Of a stretch of DNA of 64,000 bases, positions 50,401 through 62,400 are shown piece after piece. Numbering within the stretch: position 1 is the first letter of the stretch; each line of letters opens with the position of its first letter. The stretch is from Doris montereyensis (Eukaryota; Mollusca; Gastropoda; Nudibranchia; Dorididae), in assembly GCA_037039925.1 (NCBI GenBank), contig JAXRKP010000268.1, positions 85,601 through 149,600 on the forward strand. Reading direction: 5' to 3'. The notes below the pieces were generated by a model that did not search any database, was not told where the DNA came from, and saw only the letters and a program-made list of their open reading frames with translations. The position numbers were made by a program, and so were the translations under genes.

Positions 50401-53400
50401 ATAGGGAGGGAATTTTCAAAAGCATGGGAAGCCTGTAGCTGAGGAGAGGTGTTAGGTCTGGAATAGAACGCATTGCCGCAGCTGGGGCGATACACACTTG
50501 TGAAAGCAATAAACTGGGGGGCCTGTTTCTGTCATCATGGGAATGTGTTACCTATGCACACTGGACTCAGTCATGGGATTAACGAAAGGGGGTTGAAATT
50601 TCCTGTAGTATTATTAGTATATATAGTTCCATCATTTTATTTAAATGTGAGAATGAAAATGATTCCTTTAGAAATAAAGATAAATGTTGTTCATTGAAAA
50701 TGAAACTCTACTACATAAAATTCGACACAGCCAGCCACGCTATTATTGAATGACTGGAGTAAAACCTGATCTCCCGCTCTGTTACCTCATCTCTGGCTCT
50801 CTCTCTCTCTCTCTCTCTGGCTCTCTCTCTCTCTCTCTGGCTCTCTCTCTGTCTCTCTCTCTCTCGTTCTCTCTCATTTTCTCCGTCCTCTCTATTTGTC
50901 TTTCTTTATCTTCCTCGTTATCTTTATGTCTCCCGTTTGTTTCTCGTTCCTTTTCTCTCTCCCTTTCTGTCCCTCCCTCCTCTCTCCGTCTTTCTTATGA
51001 CAGTTATATTTCGTTTTCTTCTTTCTTTTTGTCTTTTCTTTTAGTTTGTTGTATTGAGGCTTGCTCTGTTGACGAACATTGCTCGATGGGTAGCTGCACC
51101 AATGGCTCTATTAGTATTAGTTTCGTCCAGCATTGTTTAGTGTTTATTTGTTTCTATGTCTCCTTGTTGCTTATGAAGGTTGGGCACACTGAAAATTTCT
51201 TGGTCCTGACCCGTTTTCTATCTTTAGTATTATACCTTTCATATTCCTCTTGAGTCAATTGCAGCAATATTCCTTTTCATGTTTAATAAAAGTAGGCTGT
51301 AATAGGTGTTATTGTTAAACAATGCAATATAAACACGATGACAAATAAAACAAAATGAATTGCCCGCTATGTCACCTTACTCAACGAAGATAAAAAAAAA
51401 CTATCACAATAATCACAGGTACGTCGTGGTCAAGCACGGCAGCCTCGTCAGTGGGGCGAGAAAACTATCGGTGCCACGTGCGGAAGCCTCGTACACAGTG
51501 GAACAAGATTATTGACCGATATCGAAGTCAGCCCGCAGGTCAGCCTTACAAGGGTTAAGGTTGGATTTTGGACTCTTTTCCACTCACGGTTTTTGGTTTA
51601 CGGAGATTGAAAAAGAAAAAGTTTTCTTAGCGTTTACACATTGAAATAAAGAAAGGACTCTTTCTACACACTATCTTCATTCCTAAACACCCTCGTGATT
51701 AGCCTTCAACGATTGTGCTAGATTTTACAAAAAGGTAAATCTGCTATGAATATATATATACTATGATTTACATTGAAATATGGTCATACTCATGTAAGCA
51801 AACAAAAATCACACTCTCGAATCATTGGTGATTCCAAGTCCGATATGTCACATGACTTGCCAGTGACATTTGAACTGTTTGTGTTCCAATAACATGCCCA
51901 ATATCTTAGTCTCACTCTAAGTCAGATCGGGGAAAGGAACACTCCTGTAGAATTCTTTGTCACAAAATGTTCATCCCCTCTTTAATAAAACCAGCATCAT
52001 CATTTTGTTATTTTTGCAGATGATTCTCAACACCTCATGGAAAATGTCCTTGTTCAGAACCTGGCATCATTCATCACATGGTTACCCAACAGCGATGTGA
52101 TGAAATCGCATCAGGATCTATGCTCTCATTGGTTGAAACTGGCTGACTTTCACACGGAAAATTCGCAAGTCCATCATACAAGGAGAAAATTTGCAGACTT
52201 GTGCATTTCAATTGTAAAACACATAATAATAGATTTGTCACCCCAGGAGGCGAATGCTTCAAATTCAATTCACAGTGATGCGGCTCAAGATATGAAAAGC
52301 GGTGAATACACAGCTGGGTCACAGGAGGAAATTCTGTTGTCGTTGGAACAAAAGAAAATCCTGTCATCCTCTCTACAGTTTGTCGTAGTTCTAGCCATCA
52401 GTCCCTATCTCAATGAAGGTGTGGGCATACCCGTTTCTCATCGCTTGGGACCTGGACAAATTCTCCTGGCTTCTGCCCAAGATTTCTCTAAAGAGCTGTC
52501 AGAGGTGAGACGGTTCCCTCGTTTGCTGGCTCCTCTACGTTTACTCGTTGATGCCTTTCACACCACAGAGCTCAAGGATTTAATCGTGAGGAATCATATA
52601 TCAGATTTGGTCACCACTATCGTTCAAGTGCGACGGACTGCAAAAATGATTTTACAACACAGCCAAAGATGTGCTCAGTGTGATCAGGAAGAATTTCATC
52701 CGGAGTCTGAAAGCAAAGAAAGAGTGGACGAGAAAGCACAAACACATATGTCGTCATCTGTATCGCCATCAAATTCAGTATTCACTCTCCCCGTTGACGA
52801 AAATTTCAGTCACAGCTGGTTGCGTGAAATAAACTCATACTGCAATACGGAATTGGACAAAGTGTTTACTCAGGCTAACATTCCAATATTGTTACAAGAG
52901 TTGCTTACCCTTGCTGGACTCAATAAGGTAAGTTGATGCCCACTAGATAATTTTGACAGCAGTGTATGATTTGCACAACCATGTGAAACACCATGTAACC
53001 TGTGGTGAATGGAATGTGAGGTTGCTTGTCTGTGAGCCGTTTTTTTATTCTTTGAACTCATGCTACTGAGAAAGCAGTCACTGCCTTACAGGCGGGAATA
53101 TTCTGAGCGACCAATGTGGCTGCTATTATACCATACATTTGAAAATGAGGGTTTTTTATCATCCAATGAAAAAGCTTCCTTCTCATAACTGCTTGATAGA
53201 AATCTTTAAATATCTTATTGATGTGGCTGCGCCCAAAAGGCATCGATTCGGCGCCACACTGTGGCGACCATGTTCGCATCGATCTCTTACTTTTTCTCAT
53301 TTGTACGTGGATATTAATATATTGTTGTGATTCAAATTCTTTCTAATTTAATTAATTGACTACTATCTGTTTCTATAATATTTACATAATAATTCAATGT

Positions 53401-56400
53401 ACATAATGTGTATTTTATAGATTGTTGTGAACGAAGATGATGTGCCTTTATGAGGACAATAAAGTTTTATTGAATTGAATTGATTCGATCACAATTTGTT
53501 TATTTTTTTGTACTTTGTGGATGTTACAGATCCCTTGGTTGGCAGTCAGGACAAATTGGGAAGAAAAATCCTACTAAAAACCCCAAGATCACTTTAGTGG
53601 TGGATGTGGGTGACATGAAATTAATACATTTTTCCCACATGGTTTTTCTATAACTTTAAAAATGTTTTCATCAGGAGTTAAAATTGAGAAGTAAATGGAG
53701 ACGAAAACTGATAAAAGGGAAGCTTTAGAAAAAGGAGAACAACTTTATTGAGCATGAACAAAAAAAGAAATTCTTGAGAAAAATTTGTATAAAACATCAG
53801 TCCAAAAATAATACAGGGTTTAGGTCTAGAAAAAATTGTAGAAAAATCCAGTACCCGCCAGTGGAATGAACTGTTGGTGAATATAACTACAAGATCTAGT
53901 CATGATTGGATTCACACGAAAAATCTTGTAAATGCCAATGGAACTTTTTGTTCAGTTAGCTTGGTTGGTAACGCATCTCTTTCATGACGATGCGATGGGT
54001 GCTGGTGCAGGGGTCGCGGGTAGAATGCTGATTCAATGCTCTAGGCTTTTTTTTTCTGTTTATTCCTCTGATTGGTTGTTTTGTCTTTGTTCCTACAGGG
54101 CTTTAGTATTATATTTCATGTCCTTGTTCTTCTTTAGATGTGTGTATACTGAATGTCTATAATTTATCGATGTATGTCAGCTCATTTCATTTAAACATCT
54201 TGAATATTCTTCCATTGCTTTCATTAATTGTTTACTCACGCCAGTCAGTAGAATTTACATAGCCGGTATAAAATAGATGTTTTCTTTCTCATCCATAATG
54301 GGCAGTTGGTGGGGGCCCCGTTAGGGTCTATCTTCTTTCCTTTCACTCTTTCATCTATCATTCATCCACTCGTTTTCTCTTAGATCTTAATTCACTTTGA
54401 GATCACTGCATATGATGATACGTTTCAATGAAACGAAAAAACAGGTTGTTTTTTTCTCACTTTGGTTTTGATATATGATAAAATGCACGAAGAAACTAAA
54501 AAACAATCTATATTATACTCGAATGTTCCATGTCCGTAGGCCGACAAAAGTGTGAAAACGGCTCCATGGTTCAGGCGTGTGGTGGTGTGTATGATTCGTG
54601 ACATCATCATGCAACCTGGCGGCATCCTGCACCTGATTTCTCCCTCATGCCAGGTTGGTTTAAAAACATTTGAAGTGCCTTGACATATAAGTTATTTTAT
54701 GGTATCATGTTTAAATTATCAATTCATGCCTGCCTGGACGGCTAGGATTTTATGACTAGAAATGTTTAAGGAACGTTTTATCATTTTATAATGTGTAAAA
54801 TATAAGAATGAATGAAAATTACAACTACTGCTCTGTATAAGGCGAGAGAAGTCAGAAGACTCCTCAATAGGGAAAATGCATTTTCACATGTACCCTGATA
54901 ACAAGTATCAGAAACCAAACAATGTAAAGCATTTTCACATAATATATGTACCCTGATAACTAGTATTAGAAACCAACGAGCATTGTCACATGATATATTA
55001 TATTATACCTAAAACATGTTTTGGGGAAAACTTTTTAAACCTGCCTGGTCTTTTGGTTGAAAGGCTGACACTTTGTCTCTAAACCACCAAAGATGACCAT
55101 AAATCAATCATTAACACAATAATGACGCGTCTTTGTTGTACGAGTTCACATACCAACAGCGCGACCCGTAGTTATGACAGGATAGGAGTCAGTAGACAAT
55201 GAACAGATAGAAGCACTTAACGTATGCACCTACATGCATGCACTCAAAGAATGTACAACACAATCATATGTGACAATGGAACATTTATAACCTCATTTAC
55301 ATTTTACACGCTATTAGAAATTATTTCACAAATTCTAGCTTTTTTATATCTCTTGTCACATTGCCATGATAAAAGCGTTTCCCTATTAGATATAACTTCT
55401 AGATCCCTTCTTGTTATATTATTATATATAGTATTTGGTTTAAATTCTTGTGTAATTTCACCAGAATCCAACGTTTATGATACCAAGCACTGGAAGACTT
55501 GTGAGGCTATAGCTAAGATAATATCCCATTGCCCAGTGACTGAACATAATGTGAAGGCGTTTTATGCTTCAGTTTCTCAGCAGGTAAGGTTTGAATACCA
55601 GCTTGTCTCTGAATTATTAGTATGATGGGGTTGACTATATTGAAGTGGTTTATGGTTAAACAGTCATGCCTGGGAGTGGAGTTTTGTTAGGCCAATGTTG
55701 TGTCCTTGATAAATATTTAAGATGCTATTCCTGATGTGAGTGCCAGCTATATTAAAGTTGCTTCATGGCTGTTACAGCCCATAGCCGGAGCTTATCCCGG
55801 TTTCAATAGTGCAAAATGGAACGAACAGGTGATAATAGTCACCCCTAAACATGCTGCATAGTCTGATGCAGGTTTTTACTCCTAAGCTAGTGCTTGTACC
55901 CATTTGTACCTGGGTTATGGGGAAAATGCATGTTACGGGTTTTTCCCTAGGAACACGTCAGTCCTAGCTTTGCCAGGATTCAAACCTGAGACCTTACAAT
56001 CTTCAGTCCAGCAGCCTAACCACTCGGCTACCGATGCCACTAGTGCCAGCTATGGCTGAGAGCTAAGTCCTATGTCAACATTTTGTTCTGGGATGATCTG
56101 AAATGGCAAGTTTGTAGTGTTTGTCTGGTTTTTGTATTTAATTTATAGTTATAGGTGCGTTTTTTTTCTTCCTCTAACCCTCTCCTGTCTTTTGCCTGTA
56201 TTATTCCATCACTATTGGGCTGACATATTCTGTTATTGTGCTTTGCAGCTGATTGATCTCATTAATGTCAGCGAGAAGCCGGTGCCACAGATGGTTGTCA
56301 AGATTGTCGGAGAAGCCATTTCACAGCTGACCAACCTGCAAAGAGATTTGATGGAAGAGTTTTGCCTCTGTCCTTTGAGGGCTCCGATTCTGAGATGTTG

Positions 56401-59400
56401 TTCTTATGATGGTACATATACGTACCAGTATTTTCCTTTAAACATGTCACTGCAAGAGTTTACAAAATTTGGGGGGGTTGTATGTTTGATGTTGGGTTTT
56501 GTTTTGGTGGGGAGGGGGGGGGATATTTTGTTTTGCAGGCTTGTTTTTTTCTTTCTTTTTTGCATGAAAAGTGAATTTCAACACTCATCTAACATGCCTC
56601 TTTTTTTTTTTACGGAAAATGTTTGATCAATAGAAACACATTTTCAACATATTTTCAATGACAAGATGTTTACTATTCTGAAAGTACAATAAGTACATTA
56701 AGTTAAGAGGTGTGCTGTCCCATTTTCATTTTGTAGTTGCATATTTAGGATAATAACCAAACAACCCATACATGTAGAGGATCATTCATGTGGAGGGATA
56801 GGGTAATGAAGTGTAACCTTTACGGTCTATGGTGTACTGTACAGCGGTCTCTATCTAAGAGGCCACTTTTACGTGGAAGAGATTTTTTTCCCCCTCTTTA
56901 AGTGGCCGATTTGAGTCAGCTTGGTTTATTTTCTCTTTGCTTTCAGTAAAAAGAATTATTGCTTGACTAACTGTAATACCTGGATGAAAATCATAAAGTC
57001 ACCAAAGGTCTATTTTCATTTTGTTATGAATTGAAATGGTAGTGTCATATAATTGTGATATTAAACTATGCTTTAGAGCTCTTTTTTCCCCCTTATGTAA
57101 CAGAACCATTTATGTTTTATACCTTCGTTTCGAATCTAGACGTTCTGGTCATGTTGTCGGGGATGTGAATCTCAGATATTCTCTGATCTTGGATTACTTG
57201 ACGTTGTCTTCCTTTAAAGCATTTTTACCTTTTAAATTAGTCTTCTGGTTCTTTCCAGAAGTACTTTTATCTAGTCGTTATTATTGTCAGTTACACTCAA
57301 CAGGATATGTGAATTGTGATAAGTTTTGACTCTAGGCCTTTTCACTGTAACTATCACCTTTTTTTTCATTCGCAGAAATACACCGCTTCATTTTCACGGC
57401 AAACTCCAATTTGCACGCTGAAATGTGAGCCCCGCTACTCACACAGGAAATTATCAGACTAAAAATCGGAACCATCTTTATTTCCTTTCAGATGTTTCAG
57501 ACCGTTTCGACTTTTTAGTCTGATAACTACGGACACATGATTCGTTGTGCATGTGCCGTAACACTTTCAATGAGGGTCTCGGGACAGCTTTTCACCTGTT
57601 TACTGTCTGTGGTTAAATACATGTAGCTCATGTGGCTAGCGGTTAAATCAGTTTCATTCCTCAGGATAATCGAAGCTAAGTTCTCCCTGTGATAAGCGTC
57701 TCCCCTTCTCCCTGTGTTACACTATGTGAAGAAAGTTTTTTTCCTAAGTAAGAGAACAATTTTATGTTTCTGTTCTTTCATTTAGAATCAAGACTTCCTG
57801 GTCATCGTGTTGTATTATCTGAAAAAGAACTGATAGCAAGCGTTCACTGTATGCATCGGGGTGAGTACTACAATCTTCTTCTATGGCAGAATAACGATAA
57901 GACATCCTTATTTTAATTTTAATTCAGGATTTGTAGCACTCTAGAAACTCCTAGAATCTCTTAGAGAGAAAAAAACAACCCATCTCTCATTAAATTAGGC
58001 AACTTGGTGGTCCAGAGTCAGCCTCTCAACCAAAATGAGTTTGTGCCTGACAGGTTGAAGCATCTTCTCAATTATTAGTGGGGGGTTTTTTCAGGTAGAA
58101 GTCACCTCCCTGGTCCAGGTAGGTGGGTCGACACCTAGTCCCGTTAGGGGCGAAGGACGATAAAATGCAGGTCCTCATTTGTGTACAAACCATGACACTT
58201 GTAAAGATCCCTTGCCTGTTTTAAGGCATTCTGAGCAAAATTTTAACCCCCCACCCTCAAAACCTGGAGATCACCTTTGGTGTGGATATGGTTAAAATCA
58301 AGTCAAACAACAAAAAGACTCCTAGATTCCCATTTTATTTTTTTATTTCCTCTAAGAAACCCCTAAATTATTTATTTTTTAAATTAAGAAACCCGTCGGC
58401 TAAGTTAGCGGCAAAGACTCCCGAGAGATTGGTATGAAAGCCCGGAATCGCCATTCTGAGTTTGTAAAACTACCATCGCACTTCACTGGAATATTTAGGG
58501 ATCTGCAGACTTTGTAATTCACCTTAAAAGAAGATTGTAATTCAAGTTCAATTATCAATGTTTTCTGGAATAGGAATATTACGGACCATCGTACAAGTAA
58601 GAATTGGTTCGCGCGCGCCAGCCTTGTTTTTCGTCTTTCAAAAAGATTGGCAGTCGTGTACATTGTGTTGCCTTTTCTTTCACAGTTGTACGTGCAAGGC
58701 CAGAATTATCAGTCATCTTTCTGCTCTACACTTCAACCTGTCGTTGGCGTTCTTTTTGCCATTTTTAAACATGTGAGAGGCGGAGTTGCTCAACTGAGGT
58801 CAGCTTAAATCAGGACCCATTATTTCTAGACAATAGAATTCCCGGCCTTGTTTTATTACAATTGTTTTGATTTTGTGTTCTTTTTCTTTTAAAAGTCTCC
58901 CGTCAGAGGTTTAAAAAGGCATCTTAGTTAGGTCAAGGAAAAATTTATCACATTTTTAAAAGCATTTTGTAATGCGACGAGTAGGAAATGTTTTGTTTCA
59001 CCATTTTTTTTGGGGGCTTGGTAGTCCAGAGGCAGGAAGTCGGCCCTCAACCAAAAGGTAAATGGGTTCGTGCCCCGCCAACGGTTGACAAAAATTTTGC
59101 CAAGGTTTGTTTCTAGCAAAATCTACCCCCTGGTCCTTGTAGGTGGATTGACACCTAGTCCCATCGGAGACAGACGATAAAAAGGAGGTCCCATGTGCAG
59201 ATCACAACACTCTGTGCATGTTAAAGATCCCTTGGCTGTTTACAGGGCAGTGCGGGCAAGATAACAAATCCTACCAAAAACCACGATCACCCTAGTTGTG
59301 GATGTGGGTAAACTGGATAACCGACGAAAGTTGCTTCCGACCCACTTTACAAAGAAGCTTGTCTATGATGAATATGTGAAAGCAGCAGAAGAAAGCAGCA

Positions 59401-62400
59401 TCCGAGTAGTTCAGCTCCGCACGGTTAGAGATTTATGGCAGAAGTTACTACCATTCGTCCGCGCTACTTCCTCCAGCTAGTGATTTGTGTTGGTTGTGTC
59501 AAGAGGGTGCAATGAAAGTAGCAAGGTTTGTGTTGGGTGTGTCAAGAGGGTGCAATGAAAGTAGCAAGGTTTGTGTTGGATGTGTCAAGAGGGTGCAATG
59601 AAAGTAGCAAGATTTGTGTTGGGTGTGTCAAGAGGGTGCAATGAAAGTAGCAAGGTTTGTGTTGGGTGTGTCAAGAGGATGCAATGAAAGTAGCAAGTTA
59701 TGTGTTGGGTGTGTCAAGAGGATGCAATGAAAGTAGCAAGTTATGTGTTGGGTGTGTCAAGAGGGTGCAATGAGTAGCAGGGTTTGTGTTGGTGTGTCAA
59801 GAGGGTACAATGAAAGTAGCAAGTTATGTGTTGGGTGTGTCAAGAGGATGCAATGAAAGTAGCAAGTTATGTGTTGGTGTGTCAAGAGGGTACAATGAAA
59901 GTAGCAAGTTATGTGTTGGGTGTGTCAAGAGGATGCAATGAAAGTAGCTAGGTTTGTGTTGGGTGTGTCAAGAGGGTGCAATGAAGTAGCAAGGTTTGTG
60001 TTGGGTGTGTCAAGAGGGTACAATGAAAGTAGCAAGTTATGTGTTGGGTGTGTCAAGAGGATGCAATGAAAGTGTTTGTGTTGGGTGTCAAGAGGGTCAA
60101 GAAAGGATGCAAGGTTTGTGTTGGGTGTGAAAGGATGCAATGAAAGTAGCAAGGTTTGTGTTGGGTGGTCAAGAGGATGCAATGAAAGTAGCAAGGTTTG
60201 TGTTGGGTGTGTCAAGAGGATGCAATGAAAGTAGCAAGGTTTGTGTTGGGTTTCAAGAGGGTACAATGAAAGTAGCAAGGTTTGTGTTGGGTGTGTCAAG
60301 AGGATGCAATGAAAGTAGCAAGATTTGTGTTGGGTGTGTCAAGAGGGTGCAATGAAAGTAGCAAGGTTTGTGTTGGGTGTGTCAAGAGGATGCAATGAAA
60401 GTAGCAAGGTTTGTGTTGGGTGTGTTAAGAGGGTGCAATGAAAGTAGCAAGGTTTGTGTTGGGTGTGTCAAGAGGGTGCAATGAAAGTAGCTAGGTTTGT
60501 GTTGGGTGTGTCAAGAGGGTGCAATGAAAGTAGCAAGATTTGTGTTGGGTGTGTCAAGAGGATGCAATGAAAGTAGCAAGATTTTGCCAATAAATCAGAC
60601 GAAGAGAAGGCAACTGTCGTAGAGGAGCTGCGCAGACATCAAGAGACGTCAGGGAAAGAAAGAGAATTCCACCAAAATGTGTGCAAAGAAGTCAAAGAAC
60701 AGATGCCAGAGATTTTCTGTCAGCACAAGCTCCAGGATATTGCTCTTTCAATGGCAAAAATGGTGTATCTTTTGATTTTGCACATCAGGTTCACTTTCCA
60801 TACAATCCATTACAACCAGGACCCATTTATTTTAAAACTCCACGTAAATAGACTTTTTGGATTGAATTGCGAACAAAGGGGGAAGCAATTAAAAATCCTT
60901 ATCGATGAGGCACATTGTTGTGGTAAGGGTGCTAACACCGTAGTGTCTTGCCTGCACTATTATTTAGAACATTATGGAATTGGTGAGACCCATTTATACC
61001 TCCATGCTGACAATTGCAGTGGCCAAAATAAAAATTTGGCAATGATGTGGTATCTTATGACAGACACAAAAGGATACAGACAGCTTCTCATCAGCGGCCA
61101 CACCAAATTCAGTCCAGATGGTGGATTTGGCTTAATTAAAAGAAAGTTTAGGAGGACAAAGGTAGACTGCCTAAATGAAATCAAAGATCTCGACAGTCCC
61201 TCCGAGATGAATAGTGCCGCACTTGTTGGTACAGAAATGGCCTGACCGTGATTCCCACGTATGACTGGGCAAATCATCTCGCTCCAGTCTTTATAAAAGC
61301 GCAAAACCATCAAAAGGTTCCACCATTTCATCATCAATGGCAGTGGATCTATCACCTGCATGGAGAACATTGATTCGATTGAGGAGCAACAGAGTCTCGG
61401 GAAAAATAATGTCACAGCTCCTGGTTTGAATGCCAAACGCCAGCACTATTTATATAAGGAGATTCCCAAGTGAATCTCAAATCTTGGATGTGACGCTGGT
61501 GGCCTAGTGGTTAGGTTGTCGGACTTGGGATCATGAGGTTCTGGGTTCAAATCTTACCAATGCTAGGGTCCGATGTTCCTTGGGCAAAACACTTCACATC
61601 CTGGAGTAAGCACCTGGATCAGTCTAGCGTCCGGTCCAGGAGGTGATTAATATCACCTGTTCTACCACCCTTATAGAAACTGATAAGCTCCGGCTCTATG
61701 GGTCATGGAGATATGTTACTTAGTTCAAATTTTGGGTGGCAAGAGTTTTTATTATGTGTTTATGTGTTAGGGCACAAACTTAATGCTCTTCACAAGGGCT
61801 TAAAAATTTTGTAATCAACATCATGGAAATGGATGAAGTTCTTGATGTTTTAACGAGAAATACGCAGAGTGAATTCTGTCCCGAGTTTTCTCAAAAGTAT
61901 GTCTGGCCTCATGCGAAATCATATGCATCTGGAGTTACACTTCTTATTTAATACAGTAGTCTCCGCCAAATTGCATGCCGCTGAAATGCATGATTCATCA
62001 TAATGCACGATTTTTTCATGTCACCGAATTTTACAGCTTAATTACCCCCTCAAAATGCAACAACGGCTGGCTTGACTTTGCCAAAATGCAACATGTTTTT
62101 ACAAGTACATCTTCAATTGGTTGTATTTAATGAGCCAATTCATGTGAAAAATAAACTCGATGACATCTTTTGCCTAGTCCCAGTAACGAAATCCGCCACG
62201 CTTGTGCGTGTGATCTAGATATGTGTTAAGTATGTGCACGCCAATGCCAGTCTTGGCTGTCTCAGCTCTTGTCACCCTGCCCATTCCCTCCCCAACTCAG
62301 CCTGTCGACGATGATCTACCGGATACTCTGATCGGCCCTTTCTTTGATCACGGTGAGAAAATCTGAGACAGGTCGTGTCACTTTTATGACATGCCTGTCA

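Larger units (their letters stand above)
52928..54539. other. TANGO6 intron 3
   Basis: Contains a family B 3' fragment (about 53515-53620), a family C SINE and a family D fragment listed separately. A GTCACTGCCTTACAGGCGGG string at 53078 resembles the 5' monomers of the LINE at 27.1 kb. The AATAAAGTTTTATTGAATTG + AATTGATTCGA stretch at 53458 looks like a retroposon tail. Confidence 0.45.

Noticed and set aside
53069..53110. Possible LINE copy from a CTGCCTTACAGGCGGG string
   Set aside because: Only about 40 bp resembles the 27.1-kb 5' monomers; too short to call an element.
58558..58776. 72-codon open frame MFSGIGILRTIV...
   Set aside because: Wrong frame. The real coding signal here is TANGO6 exon 8 (58686-58772), read one frame over.
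61820..61950. Short open frame MEMDEVLDVLTRNTQSEFCP as a missing TANGO6 exon
   Set aside because: No convincing splice sites and no recognisable similarity. It could be part of the transposon relic.
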